Shown: positions 7,623 through 16,642, counted from the first letter of the stretch. The stretch: 64,000 nt of DNA from Novosphingobium sp. (GCF_027531025.1 NZ_JAPZQX010000003.1:434001-498000), one strand, 5' to 3'. The notes: a model not told the origin generated them from the letters alone. Translations and numbers: made by a program.

Positions 7623-8972
7623 TTACCCCACCCGCTTTGCCAGCCATTCCTCCAGCCACTTGATCGTGTAATCGCCGTGGATGAAATCCGGCTCGCTCAT
7701 CAGCGCCTGGTGGAGCGGGATGGAGGTCTTGACGCCGCCGATCACCATTTCTTCCAGCGCGCGCTTCAGGCGCATGATGCAGCCTTCGCGGGTGCGGCCC
7801 TTGACGATCAGCTTGGCGATCATCGAGTCATAGTAGGGCGGGATCTTGTAACCGGCGTAAAGCCCTGAATCGACACGGACATTCATGCCGCCGGCGGCGT
7901 GATAGCTGCTGACCAGGCCGGGCGAGGGCGCGAAGGTCCAGGGATCTTCGGCGTTGATCCGGCATTCGATCGCATGGCCGTTGAACTCGATGTCTTCCTG
8001 GGCGACCGACAGCGGCTTGCCATCGGCCACGCGGATCTGTTCACGCACCAGGTCAACCCCGGTGATCGCCTCGGTAACGGGATGCTCCACCTGCAGGCGG
8101 GTGTTCATTTCGATGAAATAGAACTCGCCGTTTTCCCACAGGAACTCGATCGTGCCAGCGCCGCGATAGCCCATGTCGGCCATGGCCTTGGCGACAATGC
8201 CGCCCATCCGCTCGCGCTCTTCCGGGCTGATCACGGGTGAGGGGGCCTCTTCAAGCACCTTCTGGTGGCGGCGCTGCAATGAGCAGTCGCGCTCACCCAG
8301 GTGGATGGCATTGCCGTTGCCATCGCCGAACACCTGGAATTCGATGTGACGCGGATTGCCGAGGTACTTCTCGATATAGACCGTGGCATCGCCGAACGCG
8401 GCCTTGGCCTCGCTGCCGGCTTGCTGGATCAGCGTTTCCAGCTCTTCGGGCCCGTTGCAGACCTTCATCCCGCGCCCGCCGCCGCCCGAAGCGGCCTTGA
8501 TGATCACCGGATAGCCGGCGGCTTCGGCGATCTGCTTTGCTTCCTCGATATCCGAGACCGCGCCGTCCGAACCAGGCACGAGCGGCAGGCCGAGCGCGCC
8601 GGCGGTGCGCTTGGCCTCGATCTTGTCACCCATGGTGCGGATGTGCTCGGGCTTGGGCCCGATCCAGGTGATGTCGTGGGCTTCGACGATCTCGGCGAAC
8701 TTGGCGTTTTCCGAGAGGAAGCCATAGCCCGGGTGGATCGCATCGGCATGAGTGATTTCCGCCGCCGAGATGATCGCCGCGATGTTGAGATAGCTGTCCT
8801 TCGCAGCCGGCGGGCCGATGCAGACCGCATGGTCGGCCAGCCGCACGTGCATGGCATCGGCATCGGTGGTGGAATGCACCGCCACCGTCTCGATCCCCAT
8901 TTCATGCGCGGCGCGATGGATGCGCAGGGCGATCTCGCCGCGATTGGCGATCAGGATGCGTTTGATTGCCAT
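7623..8972 (-). CDS. accC: Acetyl-CoA carboxylase, biotin carboxylase subunit
   Basis: Predicted 449 residues, the normal length. It catalyses ATP-dependent carboxylation of biotin on the carrier protein, the first half-reaction of malonyl-CoA synthesis, in the cytoplasm. Starts [17 protein letters not shown], has the ATP-grasp glycine loop [10 protein letters not shown], and [14 protein letters not shown] in the active site. The start at 8972 was chosen for its match to the family N-terminus. The gene follows accB on the same strand with 13 bases between them, the standard accBC operon. Confidence 0.98.
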   Translation of the reverse strand: MAIKRILIANRGEIALRIHRAAHEMGIETVAVHSTTDADAMHVRLADHAVCIGPPAAKDSYLNIAAIISAAEITHADAIHPGYGFLSENAKFAEIVEAHDITWIGPKPEHIRTMGDKIEAKRTAGALGLPLVPGSDGAVSDIEEAKQIAEAAGYPVIIKAASGGGGRGMKVCNGPEELETLIQQAGSEAKAAFGDATVYIEKYLGNPRHIEFQVFGDGNGNAIHLGERDCSLQRRHQKVLEEAPSPVISPEERERMGGIVAKAMADMGYRGAGTIEFLWENGEFYFIEMNTRLQVEHPVTEAITGVDLVREQIRVADGKPLSVAQEDIEFNGHAIECRINAEDPWTFAPSPGLVSSYHAAGGMNVRVDSGLYAGYKIPPYYDSMIAKLIVKGRTREGCIMRLKRALEEMVIGGVKTSIPLHQALMSEPDFIHGDYTIKWLEEWLAKRVG

Positions 8973-8985
8973 GGGATGCGGCGCC

Positions 8986-9471
8986 TCAGGCGATGACCAC
9001 CAGCGGCTGGTCGAATTCGACCGGCTGGGCATTCTCGACCAGCACCGCCGATACCGTGCCGCCGCGCGGCGCGTGGATCGGGTTCATCACCTTCATCGCC
9101 TCGATGATCAGCAGGGTGTCGCCTTCCTTCACGGTCTGGCCGACGCTGACGAAATTGGCAGCGCCAGGTTCGGCCGCGAGATAGCAGGTGCCGACCATCG
9201 GCGACTTGACCGCGTTGGGATCACTCGCCGGAGCCGGTGCCACTGCGGGTGCGGCAGCCGCGGCGGCCGGGGCAGGAGCGGCAACAGGCGCGGGGGCCTG
9301 GTGAAAGACGGGGGCCACGCCGCCGCCACGCGAAACCTTGATCTTGCGCTCGCCGTCCTCGACCTCGATCTCGGTCAGGCCCGTATCGACGAGCAGTTCC
9401 GCCAGTTCGCGCACCAGCGCGGTATCGACGTTCATTCCGCTGCTGCGGGTGGTTGCCTTGCTTTCGGCCAT
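8986..9471 (-). CDS. accB: Acetyl-CoA carboxylase biotin carboxyl carrier protein
   Basis: Predicted 161 residues. The N-terminal third forms the AccB dimerisation part ([20 protein letters not shown]). An Ala/Pro linker follows (about 58-85), then the biotinyl domain with EAMKVMN, biotin being attached to Lys127. It carries carboxybiotin between AccC and the AccAD transferase. First gene of the accBC operon, with a good promoter-like pair directly upstream. Confidence 0.97.
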   Translation of the reverse strand: MAESKATTRSSGMNVDTALVRELAELLVDTGLTEIEVEDGERKIKVSRGGGVAPVFHQAPAPVAAPAPAAAAAAPAVAPAPASDPNAVKSPMVGTCYLAAEPGAANFVSVGQTVKEGDTLLIIEAMKVMNPIHAPRGGTVSAVLVENAQPVEFDQPLVVIA

Positions 9472-9501
9472 GCGATCCTCGGCTCGTTGCTTTGGCCCCC
9501 G

Positions 9502-9530
9502 CCTATGCGCGGGGCGACAAGCCTAGGCAA
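9502..9530 (-). promoter_or_regulatory. Candidate accBC promoter
   Basis: On the minus strand TTGCCT (9530-9525), 17 bases, CATAGG (9507-9502); the accB start is 30 bases further. It has the same layout as the tRNA promoters in this window. Confidence 0.55.
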
Positions 9531-9557
9531 GAGCCGAGATGCGTTTTTGAACGGCTG

Positions 9558-9860
9558 TCAGGGTGCCGGGGCCGGGGCCACGTCGCCGTTATCCTCGGCC
9601 GGCGGGGGCAGGGGATCGTCCTCGAGCACCATCGGTTCCGGCTCTTCGGGTTCCTCGGGCGCGGCGGCCGGCGCACTGGTGCCCTTGGCGATTGCCTCGG
9701 CCCGCTGGGCGGCAGCTTCGGCTCGCGCGGCGGCGGCTTCGGCCTGGGCCAGCTTGTCCGTCACCTCGCCTTCGGGATTGCTGCAGCCCGCCAGGGTGCC
9801 AACCAGCAGCACGCCGACCAGCAGCAGGGGTTTGGCGAAAAATCCGGACTGCACGTGCAT
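9558..9860 (-). CDS. Small lipoprotein with charged Ala/Glu-rich tail
   Basis: Predicted 100 residues. A signal segment FAKPLLLVGVLLVGTLAGC ends in the lipobox L-A-G-C. Then comes a short helical heptad-like part (KLAQAEAAAARAEAAAQRAE) and a Pro/Glu/Asp-rich acidic tail, unlikely to fold. The ATG at 9860 has AGGAGG three bases upstream, which is close but usable. It lies downstream of the holin gene on the same strand with 94 bases between. Function unknown; the coiled-coil start is reminiscent of small Lpp-like envelope lipoproteins, but length and tail differ. Confidence 0.75.
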   Translation of the reverse strand: MHVQSGFFAKPLLLVGVLLVGTLAGCSNPEGEVTDKLAQAEAAAARAEAAAQRAEAIAKGTSAPAAAPEEPEEPEPMVLEDDPLPPPAEDNGDVAPAPAP

Positions 9861-9954
9861 CAACCTCCTGGCCCGCCGACCCAACCGAATCCGGCAGGCG
9901 GGCCATTCCTCATAGCGACCAAAGATTACCCGAAAATAACCGTGTTGATCGGCA

Positions 9955-10368
9955 TTATCGGTCCGCTCCGGCGATCTTGCCCCACTGGCGCGCGGCCGTG
10001 TAGCCCAGATAGCCCGTGCCGAAGAGGGCATAGAGCGCCTCGGGCAGGGCAGAGAGATAGGCGGTCATCCCGGCGGCAATCGCCTGGGCGGTGTCGGGGC
10101 GGAAGGCTGCGACCAGCCCCATCGGCAGTGACCACAGCAGCAGGACATACATCACATAAAGGAAGCTGGGCCGGGCCCGGCTGGTCCAGGGATCGCGCGA
10201 ATTGGCTTCGGCGACGATGGCGGCAAGGCGCGCCTCGATCTCGGCGAGGGCCTGCGAACCCTGCAATTGCAGCAGTTCCAGCTTGGCCTTGTCGCGGGCG
10301 GTCTTGTCGGGGATGACCTTGTCGATCAGGCTGGTGATTGGGCCGATCAGGGTTTCGAGCAGGGGCAT
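9955..10368 (-). CDS. Holin family protein (gene-transfer-agent 3-TM holin type)
   Basis: Predicted 137 residues. An amphipathic N-terminal helix (LIGPITSLIDKVIPDKTARDK) and a Glu/Ala-rich helix are followed by a W-T-S-R-A-R-P turn. Two or three membrane segments come next (SFLYVMYVLLLWSLPMGLV; AIAAGMTAYLSALPEALYAL; FGTGYLGYTAARQWGK). This arrangement is that of the GTA_holin_3TM family, which includes holins of alphaproteobacterial gene transfer agents and related phages. AAGGAG lies 7 bases before the ATG. No endolysin, capsid or portal gene is near, so it is an orphan holin here. Confidence 0.82.
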   Translation of the reverse strand: MPLLETLIGPITSLIDKVIPDKTARDKAKLELLQLQGSQALAEIEARLAAIVAEANSRDPWTSRARPSFLYVMYVLLLWSLPMGLVAAFRPDTAQAIAAGMTAYLSALPEALYALFGTGYLGYTAARQWGKIAGADR

Positions 10369-10473
10369 GGCGTGGCTCCTTTGCGGGTGAAAGAAGCCAA
10401 GCCAGGTAACCTATTCCGGCGGTGTAGGAAAATGCCCGTCCGGGCCAACGGTTGCCGTGCGCGCAGGTGACAT

Positions 10474-10507
10474 GAAAAAGCCCGCCGACACCCTGCGGTG
10501 TCGGCGG
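10474..10507 (-). terminator. Intrinsic terminator of the OmpW gene
   Basis: An 11-bp perfect stem (CCGCCGACACC at 10482-10492 with GGTGTCGGCGG at 10497-10507) and a 4-base loop. On the minus strand it is followed by GCTTTTT. It lies 38 bases after the OmpW stop codon. Confidence 0.9.
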
Positions 10508-10544
10508 AGGAGGGACAGCCGCTGTTCGACTGTTCAGGAGAGGC

Positions 10545-11219
10545 TTAGAAACGGTAGCTGACGCCGCCGCTGATCACCCACGGATCAAGCTTGTGCTTGG
10601 TCTGCAAGGCCACGGTGTTCCCGGCAAAGAAGCGCGCCGTGGTGCCCACGAAATAGCGCTTGGCATCGAGGCTGAAGCCCAGGCCCTTGTCATTCAGCGG
10701 GATGTCCATCCCGGCCTGCAGGGCCAGGCCGAACTCGTTCGACAGATCGACGCTGGTTGCACCAAGGGTGCGGGCACTGGCGCCGAGGCCTTCGCTGAAG
10801 ATGAAGAAGTGGGCCGGACCGGCACCGATGTACGGCTTCACGCCGCCCAGGTCGAAGTGATACTTCAGCGTGACGGTGGCGGGCAGGATGATCGCATCGT
10901 TGACCAGTTGGGCCCCGGCCAGCGGGCCGCTGCCGGTCACGTCATGCGGGGTGACGCAGCAGATCGTCTCGATCGAGATGTTGTCCGACAGGAAATACTC
11001 GATGGCGATGGTCGGTACGACGGAATCGCTGGCGCGGCTGTCGCTGCCGGCCGGAGCGCCAACCAGGTTGGTCTGCACCTGGGTGATTTCGCCGTTTGGC
11101 AGAACGCCGGTGGCGAAGGCCTTGATCTGGATGCTGCCTTCGTTGTTGCCGGCATAGGCCGGGGCCGAGAAGGCGAGCGCCATCATGGCGGCAGCCGAAG
11201 CCGCGGAACGCTTGATCAT
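10545..11219 (-). CDS. OmpW family outer membrane beta-barrel protein
   Basis: Predicted 224 residues. The signal peptide ends A-P-A-Y-A about residue 23. The mature part has alternating strands with LKYHFDLGGVKPYIGAGPA, typical of OmpW (residues about 115-135), and ends KLDPWVISGGVSYRF with the C-terminal Phe needed for barrel insertion. OmpW proteins are 8-stranded barrels that let small hydrophobic compounds through the outer membrane. No clear Shine-Dalgarno is seen before the start. Flanked by terminators on both sides, so transcribed alone. Confidence 0.9.
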   Translation of the reverse strand: MIKRSAASAAAMMALAFSAPAYAGNNEGSIQIKAFATGVLPNGEITQVQTNLVGAPAGSDSRASDSVVPTIAIEYFLSDNISIETICCVTPHDVTGSGPLAGAQLVNDAIILPATVTLKYHFDLGGVKPYIGAGPAHFFIFSEGLGASARTLGATSVDLSNEFGLALQAGMDIPLNDKGLGFSLDAKRYFVGTTARFFAGNTVALQTKHKLDPWVISGGVSYRF

Positions 11220-11270
11220 GGGAGGGATCTTTCGTGTGGGGGAGCCGGCACCGTGGCACCGGCATCAGGG

Positions 11271-11327
11271 AAAAAGGGCAGGCGGCCGCCCCGGGGAAGG
11301 GGGGAGGGGGATGAGGCGGCCGCCTGC
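11271..11327 (-). terminator. Long-loop intrinsic terminator
   Basis: Perfect 13-bp inverted repeat GCAGGCGGCCGCC (11278-11290) and GGCGGCCGCCTGC (11315-11327) with a 24-base pyrimidine-rich loop in the transcript. Read on the minus strand it is followed by CCTTTTT. It lies 10 bases after the stop of the gene at 11338 and insulates the OmpW gene. Confidence 0.8.
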
Positions 11328-11337
11328 TGCGGCCCTG

Positions 11338-11910
11338 TTACGAAGCCGTATAGGGCAGCGAGGAGTGATGCAGGACGATGCGCAGGTTGCCATCGGTACC
11401 GCGGACATAGCCCCAGGTCTTGTCGACGCGGGTCATGGCGCCCTTGGCATCCCACATGGTGACGTTGCCCATCGAGATCGCGGTGTTGCCGGTGATCACC
11501 ACGCCGGCGTTCTGCGATTCGCACTTGCGCCAGCTCTTGAGGGCAAAGCCGGTGTCCTTGGCATAGGTCTTGTCGCCGCCCACGAAGTAGGCCAGCGCAC
11601 CGTCACGGGTGGTGCGGAAGGTCTGCGGGGCGACAGTCAGGGTCGGCTTGAATAGGACCGGACCCATATTATAGGCATAGGCGGTGTCGAGCACGGTTTC
11701 GGCCAGCTTCTTCGCAGCGGCATGACCCTTGGTGTCGTACTCGGTCGAAATGGCGACCAGCGCACCGCACCAGGCCTTCTGCGCGGCATCGACTTCGGCC
11801 TGGGTGATCGGGGCATAAGCGGCCTTGGCGCCGCCGTGGTCGTGGGCCAGCGCCGGGGTGGCGATCACCGCCGCGGCCAGCGCGACATGCTTGAGCTTGA
11901 AGGTCTTCAT
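11338..11910 (-). CDS. Exported protein, probably NTF2-like fold, function unknown
   Basis: Predicted 190 residues. A clean signal peptide (KHVALAAAVIATPALA, then HDHGG) exports it. The mature part opens with ITQAEVDAAQKAWCGALVAI and ends TRVDKTWGYVRGTDGNLRIV then LHHSSLPY. That end pattern (a Trp-x-Tyr strand followed by an aromatic/His strand) is typical of SnoaL/NTF2-like small cone folds. Relatives have sometimes been labelled phosphoribosyl-AMP cyclohydrolase, which nothing in this sequence supports. GGAG lies 9 bases before the ATG. It has its own terminator and is divergent from the signalling cassette at 12.1 kb. Confidence 0.75.
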   Translation of the reverse strand: MKTFKLKHVALAAAVIATPALAHDHGGAKAAYAPITQAEVDAAQKAWCGALVAISTEYDTKGHAAAKKLAETVLDTAYAYNMGPVLFKPTLTVAPQTFRTTRDGALAYFVGGDKTYAKDTGFALKSWRKCESQNAGVVITGNTAISMGNVTMWDAKGAMTRVDKTWGYVRGTDGNLRIVLHHSSLPYTAS

Positions 11911-12099
11911 CGGGTGCGCTCCGTAATTGGTTACGTGTGTCTGTTCCGGCGAACCAGGGGGAGCATGCTGCCCTGCCCCGATCGTCAGGGAGCGAGATAG
12001 GCGGCTGGCCACTTGCCCGGAATCGGCCAACTGGCTGGCTGATCGGCCTAGGCCACCTGGCCTATGCAGCAATCGCCGGGCCAGCTACATGGGCGGGCG

Positions 12100-13194
12100 A
12101 TGATTTCCGCCTCATCCCTGCTGCCGGCCGAGATCGAAACGGTGGCCGAACTGCGCGAGCTTTATCGCGCGGCGGAATCGCGCGCGGCGCGCTTGCGGCT
12201 CCTTTCAGCGGGTGGGCATGCCCTGGCTCTGGCCGAACCGGCCACGATCTGGGCCGTGGTGCAGGACTGTGCGGAGCGGCTGGCCTATTTTCTTGGTCAT
12301 GCCCGGGCCGAAGTGAGCCTCGATGGCAAGGGCCTGCCGATCCCCCGGCCGGGCCAGGATGGCGTCGTGCTGGGCCGCATCGCGATCGGATCGCTGGCCG
12401 GGCTGGAAGACATCGCCGATTCCGAAGACCGCGAGGCCGCGCGGCTGCTGGTCGAGCTGATCGGGATCGCGCTCGACCGGGTGAACCGCGAGGACGAGCG
12501 CACCCGGATCCTGGCTGCCCTGCGCGAGCGCGAACAGCGGCTTGAATGGCTGGTCGGAACGATCTTCTCGGCCCAGGAAGACGAGCGCCGCCGGGTGTCG
12601 CAGGAATTGCACGATGGCGTGGCGCAGACGGCCACCGCCCTGTTGCGGCTGCTCGAAGGCAGCAGCGCGGCCGGACTTGCCGATCTGCCCGGCGCGGAGC
12701 GGGCGCGACTGGCCGGGATTGCCCGCGACCTGGTGCGCGAGCTGCGCGCAATCATTGGCGGGCTGCGGCCCACGCTGCTCGATGACCTGGGGCTGGAGGC
12801 GGCGCTGCGCGCGCTGGGTGAAACGCTGGAGCAGGATGGCTTTGCCGTGACCGTTACCCTGCCGGACACGGCGCTGGACTGGCCCGCCCATGTCGAAAGC
12901 GCGCTGTTCCGGGTGGCGCAGGAAGCCGTGGCCAATATCCGCAAGCATGCCGGCGGCCCCTGCGGGGTGGAAGTGGCGCTAGCGGCGGGTGATGGCGTGA
13001 CCCGGCAACTGACCGTGCGCGATTTCGGGCGCGGGCCAAACGATGCCGCCGCTAGCGAGGGTAGTGAGGCTGAGGGCAATCATGTCGGCATCGATGTGAT
13101 GCGCGAGCGCATGGCCGCGATTGGCGGGCAGCTCGACTGGCAGGGTGGCACCGATGGTGTGACCGTGATCGCCACGCTGGCGGTCGAGGCCTGA
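12100..13194 (+). CDS. Soluble NarL-partner histidine kinase (HisKA_3 type)
   Basis: Predicted 364 residues from ATG at 12100; a start at 12064 (+12 residues) is equally open. A GAF-like N-terminal half comes first (ALAEPATIWAVVQDCAERLA). HisKA_3 dimerisation motif EDERRRVSQELHDGVAQTA has its His about 171. A HATPase_c domain follows, with the N-box VAQEAVANIRKHAGG and the D-x-G motif in VRDFGRGPND, and ends HVGIDVMRERMAAIGGQ. No membrane span, so it senses an internal signal. The partner is surely the NarL-type regulator that starts 2 bases after its stop. Confidence 0.92.
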   Translation: MISASSLLPAEIETVAELRELYRAAESRAARLRLLSAGGHALALAEPATIWAVVQDCAERLAYFLGHARAEVSLDGKGLPIPRPGQDGVVLGRIAIGSLAGLEDIADSEDREAARLLVELIGIALDRVNREDERTRILAALREREQRLEWLVGTIFSAQEDERRRVSQELHDGVAQTATALLRLLEGSSAAGLADLPGAERARLAGIARDLVRELRAIIGGLRPTLLDDLGLEAALRALGETLEQDGFAVTVTLPDTALDWPAHVESALFRVAQEAVANIRKHAGGPCGVEVALAAGDGVTRQLTVRDFGRGPNDAAASEGSEAEGNHVGIDVMRERMAAIGGQLDWQGGTDGVTVIATLAVEA

Positions 13195-13196
13195 CC

Positions 13197-13859
13197 ATGA
13201 CCACTGCCGAATTGCCTGCACCCCGCATCTTGATCGTCGATGATCATGCGCTGGCCCGCGAAGGGCTGCGCGCGGTGCTGGTGGCGGGCGGGCTCGACGT
13301 GGTCGGCGCGGCGGTCGACGGCGAGAGCGCGGTCGAACTTGCCCGCGAACTGGTGCCCGATGTGGTGCTGATGGACGTGCGCCTTGGCCCGGGTATCGAT
13401 GGCCTCGAAGCGACCCGGCGGATCGTCGCCCTGGGCCAGCCGACCCGGATCCTGATGCTCACCCTGCATGACATGAGTGGCTATGTGCGCGAGGCGCTGG
13501 CCGCCGGGGCGGCGGGCTATGTCCTGAAGGATACCGCGATCGACGATCTGCGCACGGCAATTGCCCAGGTCATGGCCGGGCAGCCGGCTTTCCCGCTGGA
13601 ACTGGTCAGCGCTGCCTTGCGCGAGCCGCGCCAGAGCGCTGGCGATCCCCAGATGATCGTCGCCCTGACCGCGCGCGAGCGCGGCGTGCTGGATTGCATC
13701 GTTCAGGGCATGACCAACAAGCAGATTGCCCGGACGCTCGAAATCAGCCCCGCCACGGTCAAGGCCCATGTCGAACGGATCATCGGCAAGCTGGGCGTGG
13801 CTGACCGGACTCAGGCGGCGGTGCTGGCGGCGCGCGAACTGTCGGGCGAGGCGGGCTGA
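13197..13859 (+). CDS. NarL/FixJ family response regulator
   Basis: Predicted 220 residues. Receiver domain with acidic pair in IVDDHALAREGLR, phospho-acceptor D60 in DVVLMDVRLGP, and the conserved Lys in GYVLKDTAIDDL. LuxR-type helix-turn-helix at the C terminus: LTARERGVLDCIVQGMTNKQ followed by IARTLEISPATVKAHVERI. DNA-binding transcription factor phosphorylated by the kinase just upstream. Its stop overlaps the next gene's start (TGATG), so the second kinase is translated from the same message. Confidence 0.95.
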   Translation: MTTAELPAPRILIVDDHALAREGLRAVLVAGGLDVVGAAVDGESAVELARELVPDVVLMDVRLGPGIDGLEATRRIVALGQPTRILMLTLHDMSGYVREALAAGAAGYVLKDTAIDDLRTAIAQVMAGQPAFPLELVSAALREPRQSAGDPQMIVALTARERGVLDCIVQGMTNKQIARTLEISPATVKAHVERIIGKLGVADRTQAAVLAARELSGEAG

Positions 13860-15841
13860 TGGCGCGCGGCCGTGCCAATCCGCTTAACCGCTTCTGGGCG
13901 GACCGGCCGCTGGCGCTTAAGGGCCTGGTGGTGGTCGCCCTGCCGCTTGCCATCCTGTTTGGCGCGCTGGTGCTGCTCTATTTCGCCAGTGTGGCCGAAT
14001 CCCGCGCGGAAGACGATGTGCGCCGGGCCTTTGCGATCCAGCGCGATACCTATCAGGTTCACGCCCTGCTGGCTGAGGCGGCGGCCGGCGCACGTGGCTA
14101 TGCCCTGACCGGACAGGAGCGGTTCCTGGAACCCTATCGCAAGGCCGAGGCGAGCCTGCCGCAGACCATGGTGCGGCTCGACGGGGAAATCCGCGATCCC
14201 GAGGTGCGCCAGCGGTTCGAGCGGATCCGCGGGCTGACGACCCGCAAACGCGAAGGCCTGGCCCGGATCGTCGAGCTGTCGCAGGGCGGGTCTGGCAATT
14301 CGGCGCTGATTGGCGAGGCCCTGTCTGCCAACAAGGTCGTGCTCGATGCCATGCGGGCCGAGATCGACGCGATCCAGCAGCGCGAGAACGTGCTGCTCAA
14401 CCAGCGCCGCGAGCGGGTGGAGCAGGTCCGCGACCGCTTCCTGATGCTGACCGCGATCAGCGCCGTGGTCGGCCTGCTGGGAAGCCTCGCGGCGGTCTAT
14501 CTGTTCTCGACCGGGATCGTCCGCCGGGTCCGCACGCTGGAAGACAATGCCGAGCGCCTGGCCGAGGGTGAGGCGCTACTGCCGCATTCCGACGATGCCG
14601 ACGAGATCGGCCGGCTGGCGCATCGGCTTGCCCGGGCCAGCGCCCTGTTGCGCGGCCGCGAACAGGCTTTGCGGGAGAGCGAGGAGCGCTTTCGCCTCGT
14701 GATCGATGGGGTGCGCGATTACGGCATCTTCACGCTCGACAGCGATGGCGTGGTGACCAGCTGGAACCCTGGCGCGGAGCGGATCAAGGGCTGGCAGGCC
14801 CAGGAAATCCTGGGTGACCATTTCAGCAAGTTCTATCCCGACGAGACACGCGGCTTCCTGCCCGCGGCCATGCTTGACCGCGCGCGCCAGAACGGCACGG
14901 CCGAGGACGAGGGCTGGCGGGTCCGCAAGGATGGCAGCCTGTTCTGGGCCAACGTCGTCATCACCGCGCTGCGCGATGAAAACGGGGCGCTGCGCGGCTT
15001 TGCCAAGATCACCCGCGACATGACCGAACGCCGCCGCAGCGAAGAGGCGCTGCGGGTGGCGCGCGAGGAGGCGATCGCGGCGAGCCTGGCCAAGAGCGAG
15101 TTCCTCTCGCGCACCAGCCATGAACTGCGCACGCCGATGAGCGCGATCCTCGGCTTCGGGCAACTGCTCGAACTGGACGAGGAGCAGTTCGGCGAGCAGC
15201 ATCGCGCCGCGATCACCCAGATCATGAAGGCCGGGCGGCACCTCCTGTCGCTGATCAACGACCTGCTCGACATCTCCAGTATCGAGGCGGGCGGTACCCA
15301 GCTGTCGATCGAGCCGCTCGACATGGGCGAGGTGCTGGGTGAGGTCCATGGTCTGGCCGCGCCGATCGTGGCCAGCGCCGGGCTGAAATTCGAGCTGGAT
15401 GCACCGGTGAAGAAGCTGGTCGCGCATGCCGACCGCCGCCGGGTGATCCAGGTGATGCTGAACCTCATCGCCAATGCCGCCAAGTACCACGGAAGTGGCA
15501 CTTGTGTGCGCCTCAAGTGCCGGTCTGATGGCGCTGCAATCCGGATCGAGGTGGAAGACGATGGTGACGGGGTCGAACCGGCCGCCGTCTCGCGCCTGTT
15601 CACCCCGTTCGACCGGCTTGGCCAGCAGAACCGCACCCGATTGGAAGGAACCGGACTGGGCCTCGCCCTGTCGCAGAAGCTGGTCGAATCGATGGGCGGC
15701 GCGATCGGATATGCCGCTCCGGCCAGGGGCGCGCGGTTCTGGTTCACCATTCCTGCTCTCGCCAGGCCGCGCCCTGCCGCCGAAAGTCCCGCCGAAATTC
15801 CCGCCGAAACTGGGCCGCCTTCGATCATGGATCCCGCATGA
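13859..15841 (+). CDS. Membrane sensor histidine kinase, CHASE3-HAMP-PAS-HisKA-HATPase
   Basis: Predicted 660 residues. TM1 about 21-42; periplasmic CHASE3-like domain 43-190 (AAAGARGYALTGQERFLEPY is characteristic); TM2 about 196-216; HAMP 217-270; PAS 275-390 (YGIFTLDSDGVVTSWNPGAE). HisKA with His421 in SRTSHELRTPMSAILGFGQL. HATPase_c with NLIANAAKYHGSG, DDGDGVEPAAVSRLF and TGLGLALSQKL. All catalytic boxes are intact. A Pro/Ala/Glu tail of about 25 residues ends the protein. Starts one base inside the upstream stop and overlaps the next receiver gene by four bases, so the four genes form one signalling operon. Confidence 0.94.
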   Translation: MARGRANPLNRFWADRPLALKGLVVVALPLAILFGALVLLYFASVAESRAEDDVRRAFAIQRDTYQVHALLAEAAAGARGYALTGQERFLEPYRKAEASLPQTMVRLDGEIRDPEVRQRFERIRGLTTRKREGLARIVELSQGGSGNSALIGEALSANKVVLDAMRAEIDAIQQRENVLLNQRRERVEQVRDRFLMLTAISAVVGLLGSLAAVYLFSTGIVRRVRTLEDNAERLAEGEALLPHSDDADEIGRLAHRLARASALLRGREQALRESEERFRLVIDGVRDYGIFTLDSDGVVTSWNPGAERIKGWQAQEILGDHFSKFYPDETRGFLPAAMLDRARQNGTAEDEGWRVRKDGSLFWANVVITALRDENGALRGFAKITRDMTERRRSEEALRVAREEAIAASLAKSEFLSRTSHELRTPMSAILGFGQLLELDEEQFGEQHRAAITQIMKAGRHLLSLINDLLDISSIEAGGTQLSIEPLDMGEVLGEVHGLAAPIVASAGLKFELDAPVKKLVAHADRRRVIQVMLNLIANAAKYHGSGTCVRLKCRSDGAAIRIEVEDDGDGVEPAAVSRLFTPFDRLGQQNRTRLEGTGLGLALSQKLVESMGGAIGYAAPARGARFWFTIPALARPRPAAESPAEIPAETGPPSIMDPA

Positions 15842-16269
15842 CCAGCCTTGTCAGTGCCGCCGAAATCCTCGCCCGCCGAATCCTGGTGATCGACGATGAG
15901 GAACCCAACGTGCTCCTCCTCGCTTCGGTGCTGGAGCGCGAGGGCTATCGCGACATTCACTGCGTGACCGACCCGAAGAAGGCGCTCGATGCCTATGTTT
16001 CGCTCGCCCCGGACATCGTCCTGCTCGACCTGATGATGCCCGAAGTGGACGGGTTCCAGCTGCTCGAAGCCTTCAAGCGGCATGACCGCCCGGACGAGTT
16101 CCGGCCCGTGCTGGTCCTGACCGCGGACGCCACGCTCCAGGCCCGTCGCCGCGCGCTGGCCGTTGGTGCCAAGGACTTCGTGGTCAAGCCCTTCGACGTG
16201 ATCGAAGTGGCACTGCGCATCTCGAACCTGCTGGAAACGCGCATCCTCTACGAACGACTGCGCGCCTGA
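15838..16269 (+). CDS. Single-domain response regulator (receiver only)
   Basis: Predicted 143 residues, only a receiver domain: [20 protein letters not shown], acceptor D64 in [14 protein letters not shown], Lys in [15 protein letters not shown]. No output domain, so it must act by protein-protein contact or as a phosphate sink or relay. It overlaps the CHASE3 kinase gene by four bases (ATGA), making that kinase the likely phosphodonor. A tRNA on the opposite strand follows. Confidence 0.94.
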   Translation: MTSLVSAAEILARRILVIDDEEPNVLLLASVLEREGYRDIHCVTDPKKALDAYVSLAPDIVLLDLMMPEVDGFQLLEAFKRHDRPDEFRPVLVLTADATLQARRRALAVGAKDFVVKPFDVIEVALRISNLLETRILYERLRA

Positions 16270-16310
16270 CGGCTGTGCGCCGTTCCGAACCCCTCAAAAG
16301 TTTGGAAAAT

Positions 16311-16387
16311 TGGTCGGGACGAGAGGATTCGAACCTCCGACCCCCACACCCCCAGTGTGATGCGCTACCAGGCTGCGCTACGTCCCG
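16311..16387 (-). tRNA. tRNA-Pro(GGG)
   Basis: 77 bases, acceptor CGGGACG/CGTCCCG, D arm GTAGCGCAGCCTGGTAGCGC, anticodon loop CTGGGGG (anticodon GGG), T arm GGAGGTTCGAATCCTC, encoded CCA. Reads CCC and CCU. Second of three proline tRNAs in the window. Confidence 0.97.
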
Positions 16388-16426
16388 ACCGGTTCCGACC
16401 CGCGCATGGCGGGCTTGGGAAGCGCG

Positions 16427-16455
16427 CCTATAGGCAGGGTGTGGCATCATGGCAA
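16427..16455 (-). promoter_or_regulatory. Promoter of tRNA-Pro(GGG)
   Basis: TTGCCA (16455-16450), 17 bases, TATAGG (16432-16427) on the minus strand, about 40 bases before the mature tRNA. The same two boxes and spacing occur before tRNA-Pro(CGG). Confidence 0.65.
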
Positions 16456-16613
16456 GCATCCACAAGCAAACTTGGCGCCGGGGGTTGAACCCTTTGCGAC
16501 AAGCGCCATGTCCTGCCGGGTGCGAGGGGGTGGGCCGCGTTGCCTTAAGGGTGGCTTGCTGCTAGTCGCGCGCAAATGCGCCGTCGGGCGTGCCGGACTG
16601 CAGTCCTAGCAGT

Positions 16614-16642
16614 TTGCCACGCATTGTCGGCAGGGGTTACAT
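16614..16642 (+). promoter_or_regulatory. Candidate promoter of yajC-secDF
   Basis: TTGCCA (16614-16619), 17 bases, TTACAT (16637-16642), 26 bases before the yajC start. The gene-free stretch 16388-16667 otherwise holds only the tRNA promoter. Confidence 0.5.

Noticed and set aside
11338-11910. Phosphoribosyl-AMP cyclohydrolase (HisI) label for the exported protein
   Set aside because: The protein has a signal peptide and none of the HisI metal-binding Cys/His motifs.
16406-16609. Small plus-strand frame before yajC
   Set aside because: It lies across the tRNA-Pro(GGG) promoter, has no ribosome site and no natural composition.
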